From Flavobacterium sp. HJ-32-4 (GTDB lineage Bacteria; Bacteroidota; Bacteroidia; Flavobacteriales; Flavobacteriaceae), in the NCBI RefSeq assembly GCF_022532105.1, contig NZ_CP092832.1, positions 806,001-870,000 of the forward strand: a stretch of DNA of 64,000 nt, in the 5' to 3' direction. Below are positions 7,274-16,340 of the stretch, in pieces (the first letter of the stretch is position 1; every line of letters begins with the position of its first letter). The translations under genes and the position numbers were made by a program. The notes beneath the pieces are model-generated. The model was not told where the DNA came from and searched no databases. It saw only the letters and a program-made list of their open reading frames with translations.

Positions 7274-10201
7274 ATGGATAAAAACGCTTCCGATTTGACT
7301 ACCAATATATTGCGGACAGCCGCTGGGTTGGCTGCGCTACTGCTTTTCGTCACGGCCTGTTCGACCCGTAAAGACCGTTTTGTGAACCGGCAATGGCAGG
7401 CGCTCAACACGAAATACAATGTCATGTATAACGGCAACATGGCCTATGAAAAAGGCCTGGCGGATATACGCGACAAATACAACGACAATTTCTGGGAAGT
7501 GCTGCCCATCGAACGGATGACGCCTAAAACCGATGAGGTAAAGGCGGGACAGCAGGCGGAATTGAACGCGAATTTCCAACGCGCGGAAGAGAAGGCGACC
7601 AAAGCCATCCAGAAGCGCTCGATGAACATCGACGGACGCGAGCGGAACCCACAGATGGACGAAGCGCACCTTCTCCTGGGCAAGTCGCGCTACTACGACA
7701 ACCGTTTTGTGCCGGCACTCGAAGCCTTCAACTACATCCTGTATAAATATCCCGAAAGCGATAAGATTTACGAAGCGAAGATCTGGCGCGAACGCACCAA
7801 CATGCGCCTCGACAACGACCAGGTGGCGGTCAATAACCTGACCAAACTATTGGGAGAAATCAAACTGAAAGACCAGGTTTTCGCCGATGCCAATGCCACA
7901 CTGGCCCAGGCTTTCCTGAACCTCGAACAGCGTGACAGTGCCCTGGTGAAACTCAGCACCGCGCTGAAGTATACCGAAGTCAACGAAGAGAAAGCCCGTT
8001 ACCACTTCATCCTCGGGCAATTATACGAAGAACAGAAAGAGAAAGACAGCGCCTACAAGCACTACCAGGCGGTGATCGACATGAAACGGAAGTCGCCGCG
8101 GAAATACGTCATCGAGGCGCATGCCCGTCAGGCCCGTCAATTCGATTATGTCAAAGGCGATACGTTGGCGTTTTTGGAGAAGTATACCGCGTTGTTGGAA
8201 GACCGTGAGAACCGTCCGTTCCTCGACGTCCTCAACCACCAGATGGCGCTCTACCATGACGCGCGGAAGAACTATCCGGCCGCTGTCAAGTTTTACAACA
8301 AGTCGATTGAAAAGCGCACGAAAGACGATTACCTCACCGCTTCGAATTACCGCAACATCGCGCAGATAAAATTCAACACGGCCAAATACCAGGACGCCGG
8401 ACTGTATTACGACAGTACGATGACCTACCTGAATCCGAAGACGCGCGAATTCAAGGCGATCAAGAAGAAACGCGACAACCTGGCCGATGTCATCAAGTAT
8501 GAAGCAATCGCCCAGCGCAACGACAGCATCCTCAATGTCACGTCACTTTCAGCCAATGACCGAAAGGAGTTCTACGAAGCCTATATCGCCAAACTCAAGA
8601 AAGCCGACGAGGCCAAAGCCAAGCTCGAAAAAGAAAAACAGGAACGCCTCGAACGCGAGAACCGCGCCGCCGATAACGACGACATCGAGCGGGCCGACGG
8701 AAAGGCCATCGTAGCGACGGTCAAAGACGATCCGAACAGCAAAGTGAGTCCGGTTAAGTCTACCGGCGGAACCAGCGCGGGCAACAGCACCTTTTATTTC
8801 TACAACCCGCAAACCGTGGCCTTTGGCAAACTTGAATTCCGTAAAAAATGGGGTTCCCGTGCGCTGAAGCCCAATTGGCGCTTGTCGGCCCTCAAGCAGG
8901 CAGATGAGAAAGCCGATGAGTTGCTAACCGATTCGACGGCGATTACCGCTGCACGCGATCCGAAAGGAAAAACGACGGAAGCCGTTCCGGAGAAATACAC
9001 AACTGATTTTTACCTCAAACAACTGCCTTCCGACAAAAAGGTACTTGACAGCTTGGCCGTCGAGCGCAATTTCGCGTACTACCAATTGGGCGTTATTTAT
9101 AAAGAGAAGTTCAAGGAGTATAAACTGGCCGCCGACAAACTCGAACAATTGCTCGGCAACAAGCCGGAAGAGCGACTGGTGCTACCGACCTACTACCATC
9201 TCTTCAAGATTTACGAGATCATTGACAAGAACAAGGCAGCGGCGATGAAAAACCGGATTGCGACGGAATACCCCGATTCGCGATACGCACAAATCCTCAC
9301 CAACCCAACCGAGGCCGCCACGAGTAATCAATCGCCGGAAGCGGTATACGACCGCCTTTTTGCGATGTACGAAAAAGAAGAATATCGCGCCCTTTTACCG
9401 CAGGTGGAAGCAGCCGTCACACAGTTCACCGGTGAAGAGATCGTGCCGAAGATGGAGCTGTTGAAGGCCCGCGTGGCCGGAAAGATCAAAGGGTTGAAAG
9501 AGTATAAATCGAACCTGAATTTCCTCGCTTTGAATTATCCGAATGCAGAAGAAGGTAAGGAAGCCGAGAAATTGCTGGGGCGGGATGTGGCCATGCTCGA
9601 AGCGCGCAAGTACTATGCCGCCAAACCCGAAAGCTGGAAGATACTTTATAAGATAAGCGCAACCGACACACCTGAAATCAAAAAGCTCGTCGGATTGCTC
9701 ACAACGTTCACCGCCGAACGCACCACCGAGCGCCTGAAACTGTCACGCGACCTGTTTACGATGGAAGACGACTTCCTGGTGATACACGGCATCCCGAGTG
9801 AACAGAAAGCGAAAGACATCGCCACCATCCTGCGCGACTACAAAGACTATCAGGTCAAACAGGAAAGTGTCGTCATCTCAAACGAGAACTACATCGTATT
9901 GCAGGCCAATAAAAACCTCGAGGACTACCTGAAAACGCCGCCAAGCGATCCGTTGCCAGAACCGACATACGTGCCTGAAAAACAAATCGTGCAGCCAAAA
10001 GATAAGTTACCGGGCAAGCGGCAGGAAAAACGCGACGCTTCGAAAGCTTCGGGAACGCGACCACCGGGGATGCCGGTGCCGCCAACCGAAAAAGACGAAC
10101 CGTCCGCCGGATCTAAAATGGCGCCTGGTAAAGGCAGCAACAACGGTTCACTCGACAAATCGGCCGACAAAGGAAAAGCACAGCCACCCCAACGCCCATA
10201 G
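7274..10201 (+). CDS. sprE: SprE/PorW-type TPR lipoprotein of gliding motility and type IX secretion
   Basis: Outer-membrane lipoprotein candidate of 975 residues. A signal peptide ends in a lipobox FVTAC with the acylated cysteine at residue 29. The mature part is rich in tetratricopeptide-like helices (for example around 115-390 and 600-700), with a charged, low-complexity middle and a Pro/Lys-rich tail. In Flavobacterium johnsoniae SprE is a TPR lipoprotein required for gliding and T9SS function, and PorW is its Porphyromonas counterpart; the location directly before bactofilin and the ATP synthase genes fits my recollection of flavobacterial genomes. The T9SS cargo gene at 21.6 kb shows that this organism uses the pathway. 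The only -7-like sequence upstream is TATTTTTA (7231-7238). SprE identity is inferred from architecture and context. Confidence 0.75.
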   Translation: MDKNASDLTTNILRTAAGLAALLLFVTACSTRKDRFVNRQWQALNTKYNVMYNGNMAYEKGLADIRDKYNDNFWEVLPIERMTPKTDEVKAGQQAELNANFQRAEEKATKAIQKRSMNIDGRERNPQMDEAHLLLGKSRYYDNRFVPALEAFNYILYKYPESDKIYEAKIWRERTNMRLDNDQVAVNNLTKLLGEIKLKDQVFADANATLAQAFLNLEQRDSALVKLSTALKYTEVNEEKARYHFILGQLYEEQKEKDSAYKHYQAVIDMKRKSPRKYVIEAHARQARQFDYVKGDTLAFLEKYTALLEDRENRPFLDVLNHQMALYHDARKNYPAAVKFYNKSIEKRTKDDYLTASNYRNIAQIKFNTAKYQDAGLYYDSTMTYLNPKTREFKAIKKKRDNLADVIKYEAIAQRNDSILNVTSLSANDRKEFYEAYIAKLKKADEAKAKLEKEKQERLERENRAADNDDIERADGKAIVATVKDDPNSKVSPVKSTGGTSAGNSTFYFYNPQTVAFGKLEFRKKWGSRALKPNWRLSALKQADEKADELLTDSTAITAARDPKGKTTEAVPEKYTTDFYLKQLPSDKKVLDSLAVERNFAYYQLGVIYKEKFKEYKLAADKLEQLLGNKPEERLVLPTYYHLFKIYEIIDKNKAAAMKNRIATEYPDSRYAQILTNPTEAATSNQSPEAVYDRLFAMYEKEEYRALLPQVEAAVTQFTGEEIVPKMELLKARVAGKIKGLKEYKSNLNFLALNYPNAEEGKEAEKLLGRDVAMLEARKYYAAKPESWKILYKISATDTPEIKKLVGLLTTFTAERTTERLKLSRDLFTMEDDFLVIHGIPSEQKAKDIATILRDYKDYQVKQESVVISNENYIVLQANKNLEDYLKTPPSDPLPEPTYVPEKQIVQPKDKLPGKRQEKRDASKASGTRPPGMPVPPTEKDEPSAGSKMAPGKGSNNGSLDKSADKGKAQPPQRP

Positions 10202-10203
10202 CC

Positions 10204-10605
10204 ATGTTTGAGAAAAGCCAGAAATCGTATACGGACCTCCTCGGAAAGACCAACCGGATCGTCGAAGGCACGCAAATACGCGGCGACATCGTTTCGCAGG
10301 CCGACTTCCGGCTTGACGGCGAATTGGTCGGCAACTTTTCAAGTAAAGGAAAAATCGTAATCGGTCCGGCGGGCAGCGTCACAGGCGACATCACCTGCAA
10401 GAATGCCGATATCGAAGGGCGTTTCAAAGGAAAGATACTGGTGGCCGAAACCCTTAATATCAAAGCCAAGGCATCGATACAGGGCGAGGTCGTATGTGCG
10501 AAACTGTCGGTAGAACCCGGGGCCGACTTCAGCGCCAGCTGTGAGATGCGCCAGCTTAAAACCCCACTTGCCGATGGAGCCGGAGAAGAAAAGAAACCGC
10601 AATAA
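10204..10605 (+). CDS. Bactofilin family polymer-forming protein
   Basis: Small cytoskeletal protein of 133 residues. After a short basic N-terminal tail it is made of repeating six-residue turns of a right-handed beta helix (for example GDIVSQADFRLDGELVGNF and GSVTGDITCKNADIEGRFKG), the hallmark of bactofilins, which polymerise without nucleotide and often attach to the membrane. It starts three bases after sprE and its end overlaps the start of atpZ by 32 bases, so it belongs to a sprE-bactofilin-atpZ transcript. Confidence 0.9.
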   Translation: MFEKSQKSYTDLLGKTNRIVEGTQIRGDIVSQADFRLDGELVGNFSSKGKIVIGPAGSVTGDITCKNADIEGRFKGKILVAETLNIKAKASIQGEVVCAKLSVEPGADFSASCEMRQLKTPLADGAGEEKKPQ

Positions 10606-10795
10606 GTGGTTAGAGCTCTTGAGTATTCCCGCGCAAATGGGCGCGGTGATTTTTCTGTTTTCCTGGTGCGGTGGATGGCTTGACCGCGAACACCCACATC
10701 CTACCATCGATTACCGGGTATTGTTGACACTGATTGGCGTAGCCGTGTCGATGACGAGCGTCATCCTACAGGTAAACCGGATGAACCGAAAATGA
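10574..10795 (+). CDS. atpZ: AtpZ/AtpI-family ATP synthase accessory protein
   Basis: Membrane protein of 73 residues with two hydrophobic helices separated by the motif GGWLDREHPHPTIDY, which resembles the conserved loop of AtpZ/AtpI proteins. These assist assembly or ion supply of the Fo sector. I choose ATG 10574 (MEPEKKRNRNKW) over an upstream in-frame start because it precedes the typical basic N-terminus. It overlaps the bactofilin gene and shares an ATGA junction with the next gene. Confidence 0.75.
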   Translation: MEPEKKRNRNKWLELLSIPAQMGAVIFLFSWCGGWLDREHPHPTIDYRVLLTLIGVAVSMTSVILQVNRMNRK

Positions 10796-11178
10796 GACAG
10801 GCAGCACACACCTTTGTATACCTCACTATAGTAGCTGCGGTTTGCTGCTCCGTACATTACGCACTCATTTCTTTTTTCGGTTGGGAAGAGGTAAAGCAAC
10901 AGTTGCCGCTCCCGGAAACCTACGGCTTGTTTTTCCTGGGATCCTTACCGGTTTTGACAGTCGTACACCTTGTGTATCAGAAGAACAAAGACATAGTCGG
11001 TTTGTCGTTTCTGGTGGTTACGATGGCGAAGTTTATCGGCGCGGGCCTACTGGCGAAGTTGCTGCTCCCCGATTCGGAACACGGTCGCCTGGCGCAGTTT
11101 CACTTCCTGGCGCTCTTCCTTCTCTTTTTAGCAATAGAGACCGTCCTGACAATTAGGATTTTAAACAAAAAACAATAA
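10792..11178 (+). CDS. DUF6168-like membrane protein before atpB
   Basis: Membrane protein of 128 residues with four predicted helices, start overlapping the atpZ stop as ATGA. In flavobacteria a protein of this type (DUF6168 by my recollection) routinely sits between atpZ and atpB and may play an AtpI-like role; that is inference from position. The stretch of about 115 bases after it holds the atpB promoter. Confidence 0.65.
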   Translation: MRQAAHTFVYLTIVAAVCCSVHYALISFFGWEEVKQQLPLPETYGLFFLGSLPVLTVVHLVYQKNKDIVGLSFLVVTMAKFIGAGLLAKLLLPDSEHGRLAQFHFLALFLLFLAIETVLTIRILNKKQ

Positions 11179-11246
11179 AACAGCAGGGATTCTGCAGAAA
11201 GCTCTGAAAAAAACTTTTTTCCGTTTTTTTTACGACAGAAATCGCA

Positions 11247-11254
11247 TACCTTTG
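11247..11254 (+). promoter_or_regulatory. Putative -7 box (TACCTTTG) for the atpBEFHAG operon
   Basis: TACCTTTG is a perfect -7 match 40 bases upstream of the atpB start. A T-rich stretch lies where the -33 element should be, without a clean TTTG. Confidence 0.6.
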
Positions 11255-11294
11255 CACCAAATTTCAAGAACCTTAGAATTTAAGTGCAAGAGAT

Positions 11295-12443
11295 ATGGTG
11301 ATTTCCGGAAAACCGCTTCGATTTTTAGGATTACTTCTGATCGCGCTTCTCCCTTTAAAAGGACTTTCCCAGCATGCCGTTGACTCGGTTACCGTTGGTG
11401 ATACGAAAGTGACAACAGAGGTAGAAGGCAATGAGGCAACCACCGTTGTTTCAGAAGAAGAAAAGGGAAAAGAGGAGCGTGCCGAACACATCAAGCACCA
11501 CTTACTCGACTCGCATGATTTCACCCTGTTCTCGTATGGCGAACACGGACACGAAACGCATGTAGGGTTTCCACTCCCCGTCATTCTTTGGGATGGTGGC
11601 CTGCACGTTTTTATGTCTTCAAAATTCGAGCATGAGACAGCCGTAGCCGAAAGCAACGGAAACTACTATAAAATAGAACACGGTCTTGTGTATAAGACCG
11701 ATGCATCCGGAAACATCCTGGAAGACGCTGACGGAAACCACATCAAGCCAATCGATTTTTCTATCACGAAAAACGTCTTTATGATTTTGGTGGTCGGCTT
11801 CATCATGTTGTGGTTGTTTTCTTCCCTTGCGCGTTCCTATAAAAAGAACGGCGGCATCGCTACTGGTGCCGGGCGCTTCATGGAGCCGTTGATCCTCTAC
11901 ATCCGTGACGAGATTGCGATTCCGAACATCGGCGAGAAGCACTACAAAAAATACATGAGCCACCTGTTGACGATTTTCTTCTTCGTGTGGTTCCTGAATA
12001 TGTTCGGCCTGACGCCGCTGGGGGTAAACGTAACGGGTAACATCACGATTACAGCAGCCCTTGCGATCCTTACTTACATCATCACAACTACAACCGGTAA
12101 GAAAGACTATTGGAAGCACATCTTCTGGATGCCGGGCGTGCCGTATCCGATGCGTATCATCCTGGCGCCGATTGAATTGTTGGGCACCGTCATCAAGCCG
12201 TTCTCGCTCATGATTCGTCTTTATGCGAACATGCTGGCAGGTCACGTGGTGTTGATGAGTATCATCGCCTTGATGTACACCGCGAACCACCCGGTAGGAA
12301 GTCCGTTGTCGTTCCTCCTTGCGTTCGTACTCTCATTGCTTGAAATTTTGGTTGCTTTGTTGCAGGCCTATATCTTTACCATGCTGTCGGCTCTCTATTT
12401 TGGATCGGCCAGTGAAGAGCACGCACACGACGACCACCATTAA
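11295..12443 (+). CDS. atpB: F1Fo ATP synthase subunit a
   Basis: Membrane subunit of 382 residues forming the proton half-channels next to the c-ring. The C-terminal half carries the family core, including the essential arginine in MIRLYANMLAGH and the final helix LLQAYIFTMLSALYF. The N-terminal 150 residues form a long extension with a cleavable-looking signal (ending GLSQ), a Glu-rich region and a His-rich patch; such extensions are usual in Bacteroidota and make the protein longer than the E. coli subunit (271). The C-terminus is also His-rich (HAHDDHH). First gene of the operon. Confidence 0.95.
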   Translation: MVISGKPLRFLGLLLIALLPLKGLSQHAVDSVTVGDTKVTTEVEGNEATTVVSEEEKGKEERAEHIKHHLLDSHDFTLFSYGEHGHETHVGFPLPVILWDGGLHVFMSSKFEHETAVAESNGNYYKIEHGLVYKTDASGNILEDADGNHIKPIDFSITKNVFMILVVGFIMLWLFSSLARSYKKNGGIATGAGRFMEPLILYIRDEIAIPNIGEKHYKKYMSHLLTIFFFVWFLNMFGLTPLGVNVTGNITITAALAILTYIITTTTGKKDYWKHIFWMPGVPYPMRIILAPIELLGTVIKPFSLMIRLYANMLAGHVVLMSIIALMYTANHPVGSPLSFLLAFVLSLLEILVALLQAYIFTMLSALYFGSASEEHAHDDHH

Positions 12444-12457
12444 TACGAGTTGTTTAA

Positions 12458-12664
<207 letters not shown>

Positions 12665-12748
12665 TCCACTTCACAAGAAAGAGTGCCGTAACGGTTGGTT
12701 GCGGCAACTTTTTCAAACAAAAAGAATACAACAACTAGATATACCGTA

Positions 12749-13249
12749 ATGGAAAAATTATTTGGCACCTTTTCTATCGGACTGTTTATCCTTCAGACGG
12801 TCATTTTTGTTGCGCTGATTTTCCTGCTTAGGAAATTCGCCTGGAAACCCATCCTTGACACAGTAAACGAGCGTGAAGAAGGTATCCGTTCGGCACTTCG
12901 CGCTGCGGAGGATGCCAAGAAAGAAATGGCCAACCTGAAGACGCAGAACGAGAACCTGTTGGCAGAAGCCCGCGCCGAGCGTGACGCCCTGATGAAGGAA
13001 GCCCGTGAGATCAAAGAAAAAATGATTGCCGATGCGAAGTCGGAAGCAGCTGCACAAGGACAGAAAATGATCGAGCAGGCCAAAGCCACGATCGAAGGTG
13101 AAAAGAACGCGGCACTCGCGGAGTTGAAAGCACAGATTTCGACGATTTCACTTGACATCGCCGAGAAGTTGCTGAAAGAGGAATTGTCAAACAAGGAAGC
13201 CCAGACCAAACTCGTCGAGAAGATGCTGGGTGACGTCAAACTGAACTAA
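12749..13249 (+). CDS. atpF: F1Fo ATP synthase subunit b
   Basis: Peripheral-stalk subunit of 166 residues: one N-terminal membrane helix (residues about 8-27) followed by a long charged coiled coil rich in Ala, Glu and Lys. I choose ATG 12749 (MEKLFGTFSIG). An in-frame TTG 54 bases upstream would add 18 hydrophilic residues before the membrane helix, which is not typical. Three bases separate it from atpH. Confidence 0.93.
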   Translation: MEKLFGTFSIGLFILQTVIFVALIFLLRKFAWKPILDTVNEREEGIRSALRAAEDAKKEMANLKTQNENLLAEARAERDALMKEAREIKEKMIADAKSEAAAQGQKMIEQAKATIEGEKNAALAELKAQISTISLDIAEKLLKEELSNKEAQTKLVEKMLGDVKLN

Positions 13250-13252
13250 GGC

Positions 13253-13771
13253 ATGTCGAGAGCTGCAATACGCTACGCGAAAGCGATACTCGAAACGGCA
13301 GGCAATGCGGCTGCCGTCAATGCCGATATGGAGACCATCCTGGGTGCGATCAGCGAAAGCGACGAACTGAAAGAGTTCCTGTCCAATCCTGTCACCACCT
13401 CCGAGATCAAGCTGTCGGCCCTGAACGAGGTATTCGCTTCGGTACAGAATGATACCAAAGCCCTGTTCCGCCTCTTGCACGAAAACAAGCGGTTTGAGAT
13501 CCTGGCACAGGTAGCCCAACAGTATAAGATATTGTTCGACGAGTTGAGCGGTACCGAAGTGGCGGTGGTCACAACGGCGTTTCCGATCACAGCCGAACTG
13601 GAAAGCAAAGTGATGGCGAAGATCAAGGAGTTTTCCTCCAAGAACATCATCATCCAGAATATCGTGGATCCGGCGATCATCGGCGGGTTCATCCTTCGCA
13701 TCGGCGACCGGCAGTACAATGCCTCAGTAGCCGATCGTTTAACCGAACTGAAAAGAGAATTAAGTAACTGA
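13253..13771 (+). CDS. atpH: F1Fo ATP synthase subunit delta
   Basis: Stalk subunit of 172 residues that links the b dimer to the top of F1. N-terminal helical bundle begins with RAAIRYAKAILETA, and the C-terminal conserved segment IVDPAIIGGFILRIGDRQYNASV is intact. Tightly packed between atpF and atpA. Confidence 0.95.
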   Translation: MSRAAIRYAKAILETAGNAAAVNADMETILGAISESDELKEFLSNPVTTSEIKLSALNEVFASVQNDTKALFRLLHENKRFEILAQVAQQYKILFDELSGTEVAVVTTAFPITAELESKVMAKIKEFSSKNIIIQNIVDPAIIGGFILRIGDRQYNASVADRLTELKRELSN

Positions 13772-13789
13772 TTTTAGTTAACAATAGTT

Positions 13790-15367
13790 ATGGCGGAAAT
13801 TAAAGCGGCTGAGATTTCAGCAATCCTGAAAAAGCAACTTTCGGCTTTCGAATCCGGAGCTACGCTGGAAGAAGTAGGAACCGTATTGCAGGTGGGTGAC
13901 GGTATTGCCCGTGTATACGGACTGTCAAACGCACAATACGGCGAACTCGTGCAGTTCGAGAACGGACTGGAAGGTATCGTCCTCAACCTTGAGGAAGACA
14001 ACGTAGGGGTCGTACTCCTCGGACCATCCGGCGAGATCAAGGAAGGTGCCACCGTGAAACGGCTGCAGCGCATCGCGTCCCTTCGCGTAGGGGAAGAGAT
14101 GGTAGGCCGCGTCGTCAACACACTGGGCCAGCCTATCGACGGTAAAGGACCGATCGGCGGACAGCTTTACGAAATGCCACTCGAAAGAAAAGCACCAGGC
14201 GTTATCTTCCGTCAACCGGTAACCGAGCCGCTCCAGACAGGGGTGAAGGCGATCGACGCGATGATCCCGGTCGGACGCGGACAGCGTGAGCTCGTCATCG
14301 GTGACCGCCAGACAGGTAAGTCGAGCGTATGTCTCGATACCATCCTCAACCAAAAAGAATTCTACGATGCAGGCCAACCTGTATTCTGTATATACGTAGC
14401 GGTAGGCCAGAAGGCCTCTACCGTTGCCGGTATCGCCAAAACCCTTGAAGAAAAAGGCGCAATGGCCTACACGGTAATCGTGGCAGCGAACGCGTCTGAC
14501 CCAGCTCCGATGCAGGTATACGCTCCGTTCGCAGGTGCCGCAATCGGTGAGTACTTCCGCGACACAGGCCGTCCGGCGCTGATCGTATATGATGACCTGT
14601 CGAAACAAGCGGTTGCCTACCGTGAGGTGTCGCTCCTCCTCCGTCGTCCACCAGGACGCGAGGCTTACCCAGGTGACGTATTCTACCTCCACTCCCGTTT
14701 GCTCGAGCGTGCGGCGAAAATCATCGCCGACGACGATATCGCAAAAGGCATGAACGACCTTCCGGAATCACTGAAAGGCATCGTAAAAGGAGGCGGATCA
14801 CTTACCGCACTTCCGATCATCGAAACACAGGCGGGTGACGTTTCGGCGTATATCCCAACCAACGTAATCTCGATTACAGACGGACAGATCTTCCTCGAGT
14901 CGGATCTCTTCAACTCAGGTGTGCGTCCGGCGATCAACGTAGGTATCTCGGTATCACGTGTAGGGGGTAACGCCCAGATCAAGTCGATGAAGAAAGTAGC
15001 CGGTACCCTGAAACTCGACCAGGCGCAGTTCCGCGAACTCGAAGCCTTCGCCAAATTCGGTTCCGACCTTGACGCGGTAACGCTCAACGTAATCGAAAAA
15101 GGACGTCGTAACGTAGAGATCCTGAAACAAGGCCTCAACGATCCTTACACGGTAGAAGACCAGGTAGCGATTATCTACGCCGGTTCGAAAAACCTGCTCC
15201 GTAGCGTGCCGGTGAACAAAGTGAAAGAATTCGAGAAAGACTACCTCGAATACCTGAACAGCACCCACCGCGATACGCTCAACGCCCTGAAAGCGGGTAA
15301 ACTCGACGACACCATCACCGATGTGTTGGAGAAAGCAGCGAAAGAGATTTCAGCGAAATACAAGTAA
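13790..15367 (+). CDS. atpA: F1Fo ATP synthase subunit alpha
   Basis: Non-catalytic nucleotide-binding subunit of 525 residues. The P-loop is GDRQTGKSS near residue 170, Walker B lies in [12 protein letters not shown], and the signature [14 protein letters not shown] is intact. The stop TAA is followed without a gap by an inverted ATTAGCGA repeat and then atpG. The genes for beta and epsilon subunits are not in this cluster and must lie elsewhere, as in many Bacteroidota. Confidence 0.98.
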   Translation: MAEIKAAEISAILKKQLSAFESGATLEEVGTVLQVGDGIARVYGLSNAQYGELVQFENGLEGIVLNLEEDNVGVVLLGPSGEIKEGATVKRLQRIASLRVGEEMVGRVVNTLGQPIDGKGPIGGQLYEMPLERKAPGVIFRQPVTEPLQTGVKAIDAMIPVGRGQRELVIGDRQTGKSSVCLDTILNQKEFYDAGQPVFCIYVAVGQKASTVAGIAKTLEEKGAMAYTVIVAANASDPAPMQVYAPFAGAAIGEYFRDTGRPALIVYDDLSKQAVAYREVSLLLRRPPGREAYPGDVFYLHSRLLERAAKIIADDDIAKGMNDLPESLKGIVKGGGSLTALPIIETQAGDVSAYIPTNVISITDGQIFLESDLFNSGVRPAINVGISVSRVGGNAQIKSMKKVAGTLKLDQAQFRELEAFAKFGSDLDAVTLNVIEKGRRNVEILKQGLNDPYTVEDQVAIIYAGSKNLLRSVPVNKVKEFEKDYLEYLNSTHRDTLNALKAGKLDDTITDVLEKAAKEISAKYK

Positions 15368-15430
15368 ATTAGCGAATTAGCGAATTAGCGAATGTCATTC
15401 GCTAATTCGCTAATTGGCACATTAGCTAAT
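15368..15430. repeat. ATTAGCGAATTAGCGAATG inverted repeat between atpA and atpG
   Basis: Two perfect 19-base arms, ATTAGCGAATTAGCGAATG (15376-15394) and its reverse complement (15396-15414), separated by one base, with a further ATTAGCGA unit to the left and ATTAGCTAAT to the right. In mRNA it would fold into a long intercistronic hairpin. It belongs to the repeat family found at 34.7-35.2, 39.6-40.6 and 51.0 kb. Confidence 0.9.
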
Positions 15431-15435
15431 TAAAA

Positions 15436-16293
15436 ATGGCAAACCTCAAGGAAATCCGTAATCGTATCACGTCGGTCTCATCGACGATGCAGATTACGTC
15501 GGCGATGAAGATGGTTTCTGCGGCCAAGTTGAAAAAGGCCCAGGATGCCATCACGGCCATGCGACCGTATGCCGAGAAATTGACCGAATTGCTACAGAAC
15601 CTTTCGGCGACGCTCGAAGGTGAGGTAGGTGGCGACTATACCGCCCAACGCGAGGTACGCAACGTACTGGCCGTGGTCATCACCTCTAACCGGGGTCTCG
15701 CCGGTGCCTTCAACTCCAACGTCGTCAAAGAAGTACGCGCCGTGCGGGAGACCTACGCGGGGAAGAACATTGAGTTCGTCACCATCGGTAAGAAAGGAAA
15801 CGACGCCCTGCGCAAGACAAACACAATCGCGTTCAACGACAATGCCGTTTTCGATGCCCTTACATTCGACAACGTAGCAGCACTCGCCGACCGGTTGACG
15901 GCCCTTTTCCTCGAAGGAAAATACGACCGTATCGTATTGGTATATAACCAATTCAAAAACGCGGCGACGCAGGTGGTGAAAACCGAGCAGTTCCTGCCGT
16001 TGCAATCAGTAGGACAGTCAAACGCATCCGGAGTTGATTATATCTTCGAACCGTCGATGGAGGAGATCGTCATGACGCTCATCCCGAAGATGCTCAAGAC
16101 ACAACTGTACAAAGCCATCCGCGACTCATTTGCGGCCGAGCACGGTGCCCGTATGACGGCGATGCACAAAGCAACCGACAACGCGACGGCGCTCCGCAAC
16201 CAGTTGAAACTGACCTACAACAAAGCCCGCCAGGCGGCGATTACTGGGGAAATCCTCGAAATCGTAGGAGGCGCGGAAGCGTTGAACGGATAA
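15436..16293 (+). CDS. atpG: F1Fo ATP synthase subunit gamma
   Basis: Central rotor shaft, 285 residues. The N-terminal coiled-coil helix begins NLKEIRNRITSVSSTMQIT and the C-terminal helix ends with ITGEILEIVGGAEAL, both diagnostic. Last gene of the operon, followed by a strong intrinsic terminator. A hairpin-forming repeat separates it from atpA and might tune its expression. Confidence 0.97.
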   Translation: MANLKEIRNRITSVSSTMQITSAMKMVSAAKLKKAQDAITAMRPYAEKLTELLQNLSATLEGEVGGDYTAQREVRNVLAVVITSNRGLAGAFNSNVVKEVRAVRETYAGKNIEFVTIGKKGNDALRKTNTIAFNDNAVFDALTFDNVAALADRLTALFLEGKYDRIVLVYNQFKNAATQVVKTEQFLPLQSVGQSNASGVDYIFEPSMEEIVMTLIPKMLKTQLYKAIRDSFAAEHGARMTAMHKATDNATALRNQLKLTYNKARQAAITGEILEIVGGAEALNG

Positions 16294-16314
16294 GAAAAAT
16301 AGATGTTACACAAG

Positions 16315-16340
16315 AAAGCCGGCTACTAGCCGGCTTTTTT
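16315..16340 (+). terminator. Intrinsic terminator after atpG
   Basis: AAAGCCGGCT (16315-16324), loop ACT, AGCCGGCTTT (16328-16337), then further T residues: a perfect 10-base-pair stem with a T run. It also touches the 3' end of the convergent peptidase gene. Confidence 0.9.
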
